From Desulfurococcales archaeon (GTDB lineage: Archaea; Thermoproteota; Thermoprotei_A; Sulfolobales; Fervidicoccaceae): a DNA stretch of 64,000 nucleotides. The stretch spans positions 155,188-219,187 of the forward strand of contig WYEQ01000012.1 of assembly GCA_009904015.1 (NCBI GenBank), read 5' to 3'. The position numbers and the translations under genes were made by a program. This document shows, one piece after another, positions 52,542-61,101 of the stretch. The stretch's first letter is position 1, and every line of letters starts with the position of its first letter. The notes under the pieces were generated by a model. The model was not told the DNA's origin, did not search any database, and saw only the letters and a program-made list of their open reading frames with translations.

Positions 52542-54162
52542 GGGGAAAGGCCGGATTAGGTTCAGGATTAAGGGGTGGTTGTCAAGGGAGGACTTCGAGG
52601 AGCTACTCCAGTTCAGCAGGTATCTTGGCAGAATAGATGATGAGAGCTTATTCGAGGTTGACTTGGACAAGGCCAACAGAAACAACGTTGGCTTGGAGGA
52701 CATCATCAATAAGCTCGAGGATCTCGGAATATCGACACAGGTTATCGAGGCCCTCAGGAACATTCAGCGAAATGAAGCTGAGGAGGCCGAGCTTCTCCTC
52801 GAGGGAAACGTCTTTCTCCTAAAGCCAAGAACATATCTTGGGGAGAGAATCAGCGGGCTGAAAGACCTCATGAAGTACGATAGGAACAGGAAATGCTTTG
52901 TTATTCAGCCGGGGCTTGTGTGGAGAGTCGTGGAGAAGCTTAGAGAGCTTGGAGTAAACGTTGTTGATAAAAGTGGCGTGCCCTTCACCGTTCCTCTTCC
53001 TAGCAGAATTAGTTTTAGGGGAGAGCTTAGAGATTATCAAAAAGAAGCGCTTGAAGCATTCAGAAGCCATGGCTACAGGGGAATAATCGCTCTCCCCACA
53101 GGAGCTGGGAAAACCATTATCGCTATAGCAGCTCTCGCTGAGCTCGGTGTAAGAACGCTCATAGTTGCCTTTACGAAGGAGCAGCTTCATCAATGGGTGG
53201 AGAAGATAAAGGAGCTAACTGATGCCCCGGGTGGAAGCATAGCTACCTTTTACAGCGAGGAGAAAAAGCTCGCTCCAATAACGGTTACTACTTACCAAAC
53301 AGCATATAGGCATATCCACGAGTTCGCTTTTCGCTTTACGTTTCTAGTCGTGGACGAGGTTCATCATTTACCGGCGGATAAGTTCAGGGCAATAGCCCTC
53401 GGCATGTATGCCCCGTACAGGATGGGTTTGAGCGCAACAGTGGTTAGGGAGGATGGAAGACACGTAGAGCTCTTCCCTCTCATGGGCGGGGTTATCTACA
53501 GCAAATCACCGGATGAGCTTGCCGAGAAGGGCTACCTGGCCAGGTACATCTCAAAGATAATCAAGGTTGAGCTAAAGCCTGATGAAAAGAAAAGGTTCGA
53601 GGAGCTGAGAAAGCTCTACAGAAGCCTGGCTGGAGGCTTAACTTTTCAGGAGCTCGTGAACAGAGCCTCGAGGGGTGATAGGGAAGCGGCCCTAGCCCTC
53701 AAGGTCCACAGCGAGATGCTACAGCTAATACACCGCTCGAAGTCCAAGGCAGAGGCAGTCAAGAAGATAGTTGAGGAGGAGCTTAAAAACAACTCAAAGA
53801 TACTCGTCTTCACACAGTACGTGGAGCAGGCCAGGGAGCTGGGGGAGATGCTCGGGGCACCAGTCCTCACGGGGGAGACAGACACGAGGGAGAGAAAAAG
53901 GATACTCGAGGAGTTCAGGAGCACTCCAAGAGGAGTACTAGTTCTAACCACGGTGGGCGACGAGGGGCTCGATATACCTGATGTCAATGTTGGAATAATA
54001 GTCGCCGGCACGGGCAGCAGGAGGCAGTACATTCAAAGGCTCGGCAGGCTCCTGAGGCCAGGAACAAACAAGGTGGCGAGGCTATACGAGATAGTGACCA
54101 GGGGGACAGGGGAGGAAAGCCTGGCGAGAAGACGAAGAACAGCGAGCCTAGACCTGGAATGA
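52528..54162 (+). CDS. xpb: DNA repair helicase XPB (Rad25 type)
   Basis: 544 residues. An N-terminal damage-recognition domain of about 150 residues precedes helicase motifs: LRDYQKEALEAF (Q-like), PTGAGKTI (I), VTTYQTAY (Ic), VVDEVHHLP (II), LSATVVREDG (III), then in the second lobe VFTQYVEQARELGEML, TTVGDEGLDIPDVNVGI (V) and RLGRLLRPG (VI). The RED residues (REDGRH) are present. Archaeal XPB often works with the nuclease Bax1; no Bax1-like gene is next to it here. Role: DNA strand opening in repair or transcription. Confidence 0.93.
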   Translation: MSGTEGKGRIRFRIKGWLSREDFEELLQFSRYLGRIDDESLFEVDLDKANRNNVGLEDIINKLEDLGISTQVIEALRNIQRNEAEEAELLLEGNVFLLKPRTYLGERISGLKDLMKYDRNRKCFVIQPGLVWRVVEKLRELGVNVVDKSGVPFTVPLPSRISFRGELRDYQKEALEAFRSHGYRGIIALPTGAGKTIIAIAALAELGVRTLIVAFTKEQLHQWVEKIKELTDAPGGSIATFYSEEKKLAPITVTTYQTAYRHIHEFAFRFTFLVVDEVHHLPADKFRAIALGMYAPYRMGLSATVVREDGRHVELFPLMGGVIYSKSPDELAEKGYLARYISKIIKVELKPDEKKRFEELRKLYRSLAGGLTFQELVNRASRGDREAALALKVHSEMLQLIHRSKSKAEAVKKIVEEELKNNSKILVFTQYVEQARELGEMLGAPVLTGETDTRERKRILEEFRSTPRGVLVLTTVGDEGLDIPDVNVGIIVAGTGSRRQYIQRLGRLLRPGTNKVARLYEIVTRGTGEESLARRRRTASLDLE

Positions 54163-54243
54163 AGCAGTCTAAACAGTAGTTTTTTAATTAACAAAAAATA
54201 TATACTCTTGGTTAAAAAAGACACTATTGGTGATGGTGTCATC

Positions 54244-54690
54244 ATGATGCCTGCAAGCAGAAAAGCCGTGAGCCCCCTAATAGCCACGTTGCTACTGGTA
54301 CTAATAAGCATCGCGGCGGCATCCCTAATATACGTCTTCGTCACAGGCTACATAAGCGGATCAGCTGGGCAGAGACCAACTGCTCAATCACAAATAGTAA
54401 TCGAGGCGGCATCACTAGATGCAACAAACGCAAACGTCACTGTGTATGTGAGAAACGTTGGGCAACAGGAGATTCCTTCGGGGAACTGGAGTATATACCT
54501 GTACGATTTAAATGGAAACATGGTCGGATATAATGTAACTTATAATGAAAAATCTTTGGGGCCAGGCTCGCTATTACAAATAAATGCAATAGTGTCCAAC
54601 ACGACGACGATAGCTCATGGAAGCTATTATGATGTCAAGGTTGTTTCGCCTGTCGGGACATTCGATGTTGTGAGGGTTAAGGCATCGTAA
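54244..54690 (+). CDS. Type IV pilin-like secreted subunit
   Basis: 148 residues from ATG at 54244, supported by GGTGATGGTG just upstream and a TATA box AAAAATATATAC at 54194-54205. A short basic leader (MMPASRKAV) followed by SPLIATLLLVLISIAAASLIYVF is the archaeal pilin N-terminus; the rest is a beta-rich head with several NxT/S sites (NANVTV, NVTYN, SNTTT). Pilin-like subunits assemble into surface fibres after cleavage by PibD. A paralogous gene follows at 54819. Confidence 0.83.
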   Translation: MMPASRKAVSPLIATLLLVLISIAAASLIYVFVTGYISGSAGQRPTAQSQIVIEAASLDATNANVTVYVRNVGQQEIPSGNWSIYLYDLNGNMVGYNVTYNEKSLGPGSLLQINAIVSNTTTIAHGSYYDVKVVSPVGTFDVVRVKAS

Positions 54691-54818
54691 TAGCCTTGAG
54701 GATTTTGTTTATATTTTTATGTATTTTTTCTACTTGTTATAACCAAGTCAAAATGTTTTTATATATCCGGTTACCTCTTTTTTAATGTATCTCTTATTAT
54801 TTTGGAGTGGTGGTGTGC

Positions 54819-55235
54819 TTGGGTAAGAGAAGAGGGGTCAGCCCCTTAGTAGCGACGCTGTTGTTAATACTCATAAGCATCGCTGCCTCCACCCTTGTAT
54901 ACCTCGTCGTCAGTGGGTACTTGACTGGCAACGTGGCCACAGCGAAGGTCGGGAACACACAGATAGTCATTGACGCTGCGAGTTGCCAGGCCAACAAGTG
55001 CACTGTTTATGTCAGGAACGTGGGCTCGGAGGACATCCCTGAGGGACAGTGGGCTTTATCTATATACAGTGGTGATAGGCTTGTAGATACATCAATAGCG
55101 AATTACTCGCTGAGGTCAGGGCAGATTAACATGCTTGATTTCAGCTTCGCGGCATCCATCGGCTCAGGCTCATACAAGTTAAAGCTAACCACGCCCACAG
55201 GGAGCTTCGCTACGATACAGGTAAAGATACCATAG
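54819..55235 (+). CDS. Type IV pilin-like secreted subunit (paralogue)
   Basis: 138 residues from TTG at 54819, giving MGKRRGVSPLVATLLLILIS; GTG codons upstream belong to a GGTGGTG Shine-Dalgarno. The head domain (GNTQIVIDAASCQANKCTVYVRNVGSEDIPEG, quoted as CTVYVRNVGSEDIPEG) is clearly related to the previous gene's VTVYVRNVGQQEIPSG, so the two arose by duplication. Here a Cys pair (SCQANKC) may form a disulfide. TATA box TTTTTATATATCCGG near 54765. Confidence 0.84.
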   Translation: MGKRRGVSPLVATLLLILISIAASTLVYLVVSGYLTGNVATAKVGNTQIVIDAASCQANKCTVYVRNVGSEDIPEGQWALSIYSGDRLVDTSIANYSLRSGQINMLDFSFAASIGSGSYKLKLTTPTGSFATIQVKIP

Positions 55236-55280
55236 TTCTTGTATCTTTTATTTATGTACGGATACCTTCATTCTCGGGCA

Positions 55281-55321
55281 GGGAGAGCGCTGGTTAACTT
55301 AGGGCAAGCCTCCCCTCTCCC
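55281..55321. other. Long-loop hairpin between pilin and formamidase genes
   Basis: GGGAGAG at 55281-55287 pairs with CTCTCCC at 55315-55321; the 27-base loop holds a smaller weak stem. It may end the pilin transcript or be an unrelated RNA structure. No T-run follows directly. Confidence 0.3.
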
Positions 55322-55398
55322 GCGCTAAATTTATTAAAATTTATAAACCTTCTCGAGAAACAATTTTTCTTATCCCCTAAGCGTGGAGGGGGAGAACA

Positions 55399-56307
55399 GT
55401 GGGGAGAGTGGTAATCAGTGAGGAGAACACGTTCTTCGCGTTTGACCCATCAATAAGTCCAGCGGCAACAGTTGATCCAGGCGACACCGTGGTCTTCCAC
55501 ACCAAGGACTGCTTCTCAAACCAGCTCTTAAGCGAGGAGCAATTGGTGACAACGATCGATTTCTCCAGGGTTAACCCGGCTACGGGACCAGTCTACGTAA
55601 GAGGAGCCGAGCCGGGGGACTCGTTGCTCGTGGATATACTATCGATAGAGACCGCTGATAGAGGCTTCATCGTGACAGCCCCCGGCGCGGGTGCTCTGGG
55701 CGACTTTGTTAAGCAAGCCAAGACGCGTGCATGCTATGTTCGCGAGGGAAACGTGGAGTTCCGCGGATTAACTCTGAAGGCCAACAAAATGATAGGCGTG
55801 ATAGGAGTAGCGACATCAGAGAGAACGCCTACTGGGACCCCGGGTAGGCATGGAGGCAACCTGGATACAAAGCTAATAACCGTGGGCTCAAGGGTGATCC
55901 TCCCAGTAGAGTTCACGGGAGCCTTACTGGGTATTGGGGATCTTCACGCAACAATGGGTGATGGGGAAATATGCGTTGCTGCATGCGAAGTGCCCGGTAA
56001 GGTTGAGGCTAAGGTCGGTGTTGCCAAAGGGCTAAGGGTTCCATGGCCAGTAGTTGAGACAGCCGATGCGTTCTACATCCTGGTGTCCCACGAGGATTTA
56101 AGCCAAGCTGTCAAGGAGGCATCAATGGTAGCGGTCCAGGTGCTTGAAAAGGGGCTTGGGCTCGAGTGGCACGATGCCTACATGCTCGCGAGCCTAGCTG
56201 TTGACCTGCAGATAAGCCAGGTCGTTGACCCGAGGAAAACGGTCAGGGCGAGGATCCCCAAGAGCCTTGTAAGCTGGGAGAAGTTAACTAAAGCTTTCTC
56301 GAGGTGA
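55399..56307 (+). CDS. Acetamidase/formamidase family amidohydrolase
   Basis: 302 residues. Family blocks: AFDPSISPAATVDPGDTVVFHTKDC near the N-terminus, VNPATGPVYVRGAEPGDSLLVDI, GRHGGNLDTKLITVGSRVILPV near 155-175, and HATMGDGEICVAACEVPG with the catalytic Glu region near 185-200. It releases ammonia from formamide or acetamide; the fold is that of FmdA/AmdA. GTG start at 55399 after GGAGGGGGAG. It overlaps the amino acid permease gene by 4 bases, so the substrate or product is likely moved by that permease. Confidence 0.92.
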   Translation: MGRVVISEENTFFAFDPSISPAATVDPGDTVVFHTKDCFSNQLLSEEQLVTTIDFSRVNPATGPVYVRGAEPGDSLLVDILSIETADRGFIVTAPGAGALGDFVKQAKTRACYVREGNVEFRGLTLKANKMIGVIGVATSERTPTGTPGRHGGNLDTKLITVGSRVILPVEFTGALLGIGDLHATMGDGEICVAACEVPGKVEAKVGVAKGLRVPWPVVETADAFYILVSHEDLSQAVKEASMVAVQVLEKGLGLEWHDAYMLASLAVDLQISQVVDPRKTVRARIPKSLVSWEKLTKAFSR

Positions 56308-57641
56308 GCAACGTGAGCCAGGAAGGTGCTGTTGGAAACGAGGAAGTAAAGACGGAGCTTAAACGAGTGCTCCGAATGAGGGATCTAATAGCGTTTGCCA
56401 TAATGACGATGGTTCCTATAGCTCCTATGGGCATATACGGGATAGTTGCTCAGCTCAGCCATGGCCATGCCCCGCTTGCCTACGCGATAGGAGCTGTAGC
56501 GATGTTCTTCACTGCTTGGACCTACGGCCAGTTCGTCTGGAGGTACCCAGAGGCGGGCTCAGCGTATGCATATGTAAGGGAGACTCTTGGACCGCACATA
56601 GGCTTCATAGCTGGGTGGACGATTCTTCTGGATTACGTATTGATACCAGCGCTGGTCATACTGGTATCAGCTCTATGGCTACAGGAGCTAACGGGGATAT
56701 CCATGGTTATCTTCGCAATTCTGTTTATTCTCTTCGCAACAGTGATGAACCTTCTAGGAGTAGAGATGACCGCGAGGAGCTCAATGGCCCTCTTCATATT
56801 CGAGACATTCGTGCTGGTTGTATTCGTCGCTGTCTCGGCGTACCATGTTTGGGTTGACCCCAACCTGAGCTTCACGTTAAAGCCGTTCTACAACCCCAGT
56901 GACTTTAGCTGGAGCTTCATTATTGCCGGAACATCGGTTGCTGTCCTAAGCTTCCTCGGCTTCGACATAATGACGACCCTTGCTGAGGAGACCATACAGG
57001 CAAGAAAGGTTGTGAGCAGAGCGGTCATACTGGTTATCCCAACCATAGCTCTCTTCTTCATTGCCCAGACATACCTCGCGGCAGTGGTCGAGCCCGGCTA
57101 TAACTTCGAGAACCCTGATGTGGCCTTCTACTATATAGCTGAGAAGGCCGGGGGAAAAGCCGTGCAAATGCTATGCCTCTTAGGAACGGTCCTAGCATGG
57201 GGAGTGGGAGACACGCTGGCTGCACAGGCAGGCATCGCAAGGATCCTCTACAGCATGGGCAGGCAAGGCCATATTCCAAAGGTCTTCGCTAAGGTGCATC
57301 CAAAGTACAAGACGCCTTACGTATCAACAATATTCGTAGCATTAATAACAGCTCCACTAATAGTGTTGCTGTCCCTCAAGGACCTTTCATCCCTCGTGAA
57401 CTTCGGTGCGCTAACAACATTCCTGATGATGCATATAGCGCTTATCTATAGGTTCGTGAAGATTGAGAAGAAACATATTTATGCTGTTATGCCAGCGATC
57501 GGCTTCCTAGTAACGGGGGCTGTCTGGTACGGCCTTGACATACTCGCAAAAGAGCTGGGACTAGCGTGGATAGCAGTTGGAATACTATACTTAGCATACA
57601 TAACTCGCGGATTTAAGGTAAAAACAGTGCTTCCTGTCTGA
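56304..57641 (+). CDS. APC-superfamily amino acid/amine permease
   Basis: 445 residues with 12 predicted membrane segments. The N-terminal GIYGIVAQLSHGHAPLAYAIG and WRYPEAGSAYAYVRETLGPHIGF motifs (the latter is the substrate-binding loop region) and FLGFDIMTTLAEETIQARKVV are typical of APC transporters. GTG start overlapping the formamidase stop (GTGA). Its joint operon with the amidase suggests uptake of a small amide, amine or amino acid. Confidence 0.92.
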   Translation: MSNVSQEGAVGNEEVKTELKRVLRMRDLIAFAIMTMVPIAPMGIYGIVAQLSHGHAPLAYAIGAVAMFFTAWTYGQFVWRYPEAGSAYAYVRETLGPHIGFIAGWTILLDYVLIPALVILVSALWLQELTGISMVIFAILFILFATVMNLLGVEMTARSSMALFIFETFVLVVFVAVSAYHVWVDPNLSFTLKPFYNPSDFSWSFIIAGTSVAVLSFLGFDIMTTLAEETIQARKVVSRAVILVIPTIALFFIAQTYLAAVVEPGYNFENPDVAFYYIAEKAGGKAVQMLCLLGTVLAWGVGDTLAAQAGIARILYSMGRQGHIPKVFAKVHPKYKTPYVSTIFVALITAPLIVLLSLKDLSSLVNFGALTTFLMMHIALIYRFVKIEKKHIYAVMPAIGFLVTGAVWYGLDILAKELGLAWIAVGILYLAYITRGFKVKTVLPV

Positions 57642-57685
57642 AGCCTCTTTTATAAATCTTTTTTATTTTATTTTATTAGCTGTGG

Positions 57686-58513
57686 ATGAACATCTTGGTT
57701 TTAAACATCGCCGCTTTAGTCGCTATAGGCCTGGGAGCGGGGTTTCTAGGCAGTTTATCCGGGCTTGGAGGAGCATCCATCATAACCCCCATACTTGTTG
57801 GCCTGGGAGTCCCAGTTAAAACGGCCATAGCGAACAGCGTGGTAACGATAGTCGCTACATCGGCCGGCTCAAGCGCGTCATACCTCAGAGACCACTACAC
57901 GAACATCAGAGCAGCTATGTACCTCGAGTTATTCACCATTATGGGCGGCATCATCGGCGCGTCTATAGCTGTTCTTGTTCCATCATGGATACTGTACTTC
58001 TTCTTCGCTTTCTTCTTATTAGCATCACTGCTCACTAGAGAAAAAATAAAGCCGAAGAAAAAAAGGAGCATGGATAAGCTAACGGTTATCCTGAAGATAC
58101 ATGGAAGATACTGGGAAAATGGGCGCTTAAGGGAGTACGGGGGCAGGAATACCGCTATTGGAGGGCCCCTAATGATTATAGCCGGCTTAGCCGCGGGCGC
58201 GCTTGGCATTGGAGCTGGCGCCTTCAAGACAGCTATCATGGAGGGAGTCATCGGGCTCCCTGTTAAGGTCTCAACAGCTACGTCAAACTTCATTATTGGA
58301 ATGACGGGGCTAGCAGCAGCCACCGTTTATGTTAAGACAGGGCTCGTGGACCCATTCATTGTTGGGCCACTAATACTGGGCACGAGTATAGGGAGCATTA
58401 TAGGTTCAAGAATACTTGGGAAAATAAGCGACAAGAAGGCTAAGATGGTATCGGTAGCCCTCACGCTTTACATAGTTCTGCAGATGCTCATAAAGGGGGT
58501 GCAGGCAATATGA
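57686..58513 (+). CDS. TauE/SafE-family membrane transporter
   Basis: 275 residues with eight predicted membrane segments and the duplicated glycine-rich motif: GAGFLGSLSGLGGASIITPIL at the first half, and GLAAGALGIGAGAFKTAIM at the second. TauE/SafE proteins move sulfonates, sulfite or organic acids. The stop overlaps the ATG of the DUF1634 gene (ATGA), the usual partner of this family. A TATA-like run lies in the 44-base gap before it. Confidence 0.92.
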   Translation: MNILVLNIAALVAIGLGAGFLGSLSGLGGASIITPILVGLGVPVKTAIANSVVTIVATSAGSSASYLRDHYTNIRAAMYLELFTIMGGIIGASIAVLVPSWILYFFFAFFLLASLLTREKIKPKKKRSMDKLTVILKIHGRYWENGRLREYGGRNTAIGGPLMIIAGLAAGALGIGAGAFKTAIMEGVIGLPVKVSTATSNFIIGMTGLAAATVYVKTGLVDPFIVGPLILGTSIGSIIGSRILGKISDKKAKMVSVALTLYIVLQMLIKGVQAI

Positions 58514-58863
58514 ACGCTAAGTACGATTTGGAGAAAATAATAAGTCTGTTGCTGATTTCCTGCGTCTCAGCGGGGCTCATCCTAATAGTGGCAGGCCTCA
58601 CGCTTTCCGGAGGCAAGGTTGCAAACAGCGAGGAGTATATTCCTAGTAGCTTGATTGATTGGGTTGCCCACGGCGTTTCCAACGGTACCCCCAGGGCATT
58701 GGTCTCGTTGGGCGTGGCGTTCATTTTGCTCACTCCTTTTTTGAGAACGGTTTTCTCCCTTGTATGGTTTATTCTTAACAAGGACCGAGTTTACATTGCT
58801 ATAACAGGCGCTGTGGCAATAGTTCTTTTATTAGCAATATTTGGATTCATATCGGTTTTCTAA
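58510..58863 (+). CDS. DUF1634 membrane protein
   Basis: 117 residues with three membrane segments (about 14-34, 62-85, 95-115). DUF1634 genes are regularly found next to TauE/SafE permeases in archaea and bacteria, and the arrangement here is the same. Motifs: LLISCVSAGLILIVAGLTLS and SLGVAFILLTPFLRTV. Likely an accessory subunit of the exporter. Convergent overlap of four bases with the DUF401 gene. Confidence 0.85.
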   Translation: MNAKYDLEKIISLLLISCVSAGLILIVAGLTLSGGKVANSEEYIPSSLIDWVAHGVSNGTPRALVSLGVAFILLTPFLRTVFSLVWFILNKDRVYIAITGAVAIVLLLAIFGFISVF

Positions 58864-60074
58864 GACCACACAAAGCTGTACATGAGAAGTGCAAGTAGAA
58901 GGGATGCCCCGGTCAGCGGGACAAGGTACTTGTATCCATCGGTTAGGCTCGTCTTGAAGTACTGTGAGGAGTACACATAGCATAGGTGAAGGGGAGAGCC
59001 GAGGTAACCTATAAAAGATGAGGCGTAGGCCAGGTCGGCCACCCCCCTCGTAATGCCGATAATGCTTTGAATCATTGGCGCGGCTATAGCGATGCCAGCA
59101 GTAGGCGCCCCGCTTACAAAGGAGAACAGCACAGTTAATGATAGTACCACTAGGCTACCCGGTATGCTCGACCTATTCATCAAATCAATTAGTGGCTCCA
59201 GGTTCATTAATGTGAACGAGAACCTGTACAGCATGACCTCCAGTGATATTAGTGATAGCTCCCATATTCTTTTATCCTTGAATGAGCTCTTGATAACGCT
59301 GAGCGGGGCTTTCTCAACAAGAATAAAGACTAGAGCCCCTATAATCACGGCTATGGTCATTGATAATCTATCGATAGGCACGTGCTTGTCTATTGGGGTC
59401 AACGTGAACGACAGGAACACAGCGGTTATTATTGGGCTTAAGTCTTTTAGTAACGATTTAACGTTAGATGAACCCTTATTCGCGCTCCATTTGAGCCCAA
59501 CTATTGGTAAGCCGAGAATAAACATCAATGCTGCCAAGGGAAGCTGGTCCACGATTAATTGAGCCATGTTAATATTGAAGAGAGAGCTTGTCAGTATGAT
59601 TACAGGGCTTAGAGGATAAATGTATACAAAGATGTGCCTGTACCATATGTTTACTATGTTTCGCTTCAGCTTGCTTAGCCCAGCCTGCTCGCCCACGCTA
59701 TCAATGATTGGCGCTGACATCAGTGCTCCTCCTGCAACAGGCAGTAAACCAATTACTCCTGGTACTATGGTGAGAGTCAAGAAATTGCTTTTGAGAGTCT
59801 TTGAGAGCTCTTTTCCCAGCCTATCCACGATTAGCAGGGAGCTGTACAGGGAGACCAGCCATGAAACAGAGAAGACATTTAGAACAAGACCCCACGTAGA
59901 TCCGCTCAGCAAAGTTTTCTTGACAACCACGGATAAAAAGCTTCCACCACCATATAGAAGAGAGGATGCTAAGGGCACAACGATAAGTGTGATGTAGAGA
60001 GGGAGCCTGATGGAGAGCAGGATCACGAGCGTTATTATTGAGAAAAGAGTAACGCTAATAGCATCCAAGCTCAT
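58860..60074 (-). CDS. DUF401-family membrane permease
   Basis: 404 residues from ATG at 60074, which has GGAGGAG four bases upstream; an ATG at 60092 is possible. Ten or more membrane segments. The core GVIGLLPVAGGALMSAPIIDSV and WYRHIFVYIYPLSPVIIL blocks match DUF401 (ion transporter superfamily) proteins; a second glycine-proline-rich block is SFVSGAPTAGIAIAAPMI. Substrates are not known; a carboxylate or ion gradient-driven transport is likely from the superfamily. Confidence 0.87.
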   Translation of the reverse strand: MSLDAISVTLFSIITLVILLSIRLPLYITLIVVPLASSLLYGGGSFLSVVVKKTLLSGSTWGLVLNVFSVSWLVSLYSSLLIVDRLGKELSKTLKSNFLTLTIVPGVIGLLPVAGGALMSAPIIDSVGEQAGLSKLKRNIVNIWYRHIFVYIYPLSPVIILTSSLFNINMAQLIVDQLPLAALMFILGLPIVGLKWSANKGSSNVKSLLKDLSPIITAVFLSFTLTPIDKHVPIDRLSMTIAVIIGALVFILVEKAPLSVIKSSFKDKRIWELSLISLEVMLYRFSFTLMNLEPLIDLMNRSSIPGSLVVLSLTVLFSFVSGAPTAGIAIAAPMIQSIIGITRGVADLAYASSFIGYLGSPLHLCYVYSSQYFKTSLTDGYKYLVPLTGASLLLALLMYSFVWS

Positions 60075-60124
60075 CAAACTCCTCCGTGGCATCTGTTATT
60101 GCAGAGGAGATATTTCCTTAGTTT

Positions 60125-60523
60125 TCAATAAGCCTTAATTATGATTTCCTCGCAGAAATCAGTGTAAGGACGGATATGGCTGTAGTTTCTATAAAAAACA
60201 AGCGTAGGGTTTAGCCTAAGTAAAATAAACTTGCATACAGGCTCGGAGACCTCCCTGCACATAACCCTCGTGTCTATCCCTAGTCTCATAGCTGTTTTCA
60301 AAATAGGGCAGGGGTTCCTTGCCCTCGTGATAAGCAAGTTATCCGTCAACCTGACCACCTCTAAGTCTTTTTTATCAATACGGAGAAAGTCATAGTAGAA
60401 AAGCTCAAGCACGTCTCTCATGGTCTCCGCTTTTCTTCTTTTTATAAATAACCATAGAAACGCGTCTATATAGAAAACAATTTTCGCTAATAAAATCACA
60501 GCTTTTTCTTTCAAAACCGACAT
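60125..60523 (-). CDS. Small protein with conserved-looking Cys pattern, unknown
   Basis: 132 residues from ATG at 60523. A TATA box AATATATATT near 60564 gives a transcript start near 60538, which excludes the longer frame to 60556. One membrane-like segment at the start (VILLAKIVFYIDAFLWLF) then a globular part with RARNPCPILKTAMRLGI, VMCREVSEPVCKFIL and YTDFCEEIII. The four Cys resemble a redox or metal site; a link to ATC-hydrolase-like domains is a guess. Confidence 0.55.
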   Translation of the reverse strand: MSVLKEKAVILLAKIVFYIDAFLWLFIKRRKAETMRDVLELFYYDFLRIDKKDLEVVRLTDNLLITRARNPCPILKTAMRLGIDTRVMCREVSEPVCKFILLRLNPTLVFYRNYSHIRPYTDFCEEIIIKAY

Positions 60524-60614
60524 TTTCGGGGAGCCGATTCCAACAGAAATCAGCAATAATATATATTTCCCACAAGAAATAATTTAACTATACGCATCAC
60601 AATGACTATATTCG

Positions 60615-60920
60615 GTGAAGAAGGTGAGTAGAGACCAGCTAGTTGGTTGGGGATTACTCGTCTTATCCACCATAGTAATAATCGTGTATGGATACATTCT
60701 GTATGGAACAAGCTATGATATAGCTTTACTAAAGCTCACAGGAATGTTAGCCATCATTGGCGTGTTCGGGATTTTGGGGTGGATTGGATACACACTAGCC
60801 ACCACGCCTCCTCCAAAACCTATTGAGACGATAGAAAAAGAAATAGAAGAAGAATTAAAAAAGCTTGAGCAAGAAACATCCGCTCAGCAGCGGAGCAACC
60901 AGGAAGAAAAGAAACAATGA
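60615..60920 (+). CDS. Small membrane protein of unknown function
   Basis: 101 residues. Two membrane segments (about 10-30 and 39-60) separated by a short loop, followed by a charged coiled tail (IETIEKEIEEELKKLEQET). GTG start at 60615; GTG at 60624 also possible. An AT-rich box near 60587 would give an almost leaderless mRNA. No family recognised. Confidence 0.6.
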   Translation: MKKVSRDQLVGWGLLVLSTIVIIVYGYILYGTSYDIALLKLTGMLAIIGVFGILGWIGYTLATTPPPKPIETIEKEIEEELKKLEQETSAQQRSNQEEKKQ

Positions 60921-60983
60921 AAGTCAGACGAGAAAAGTATCTTCACGGAGAGCTCTCTGCAAACCGTCGTTTCATCATCCAAT
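60920..60983 (-). ncRNA. Candidate C/D box sRNA
   Basis: On the minus strand: C box ATGATGA (60972-60978), 12-base spacer AACGACGGTTTG, D'-like CAGA (60956-60959), C' GTGAAGA (60940-60946), 12-base spacer TACTTTTCTCGT and D box CTGA (60924-60927). Both spacers are exactly the archaeal length. D' and C' each differ from consensus at one base. An AT-rich box (TTAAAATTTTTTA) lies about 26 bases before the expected start. Confidence 0.5.
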
Positions 60984-61101
60984 AAATTGCTTTGTTTTAT
61001 CAACAATAAAAAATTTTAAGTAAAATGCCATTCGTATCAAGCGCGACGATAGTTTATTAAAGCATGATGAGCCTTTGCTAGATATGAATTGTGATGAGAA
61101 T

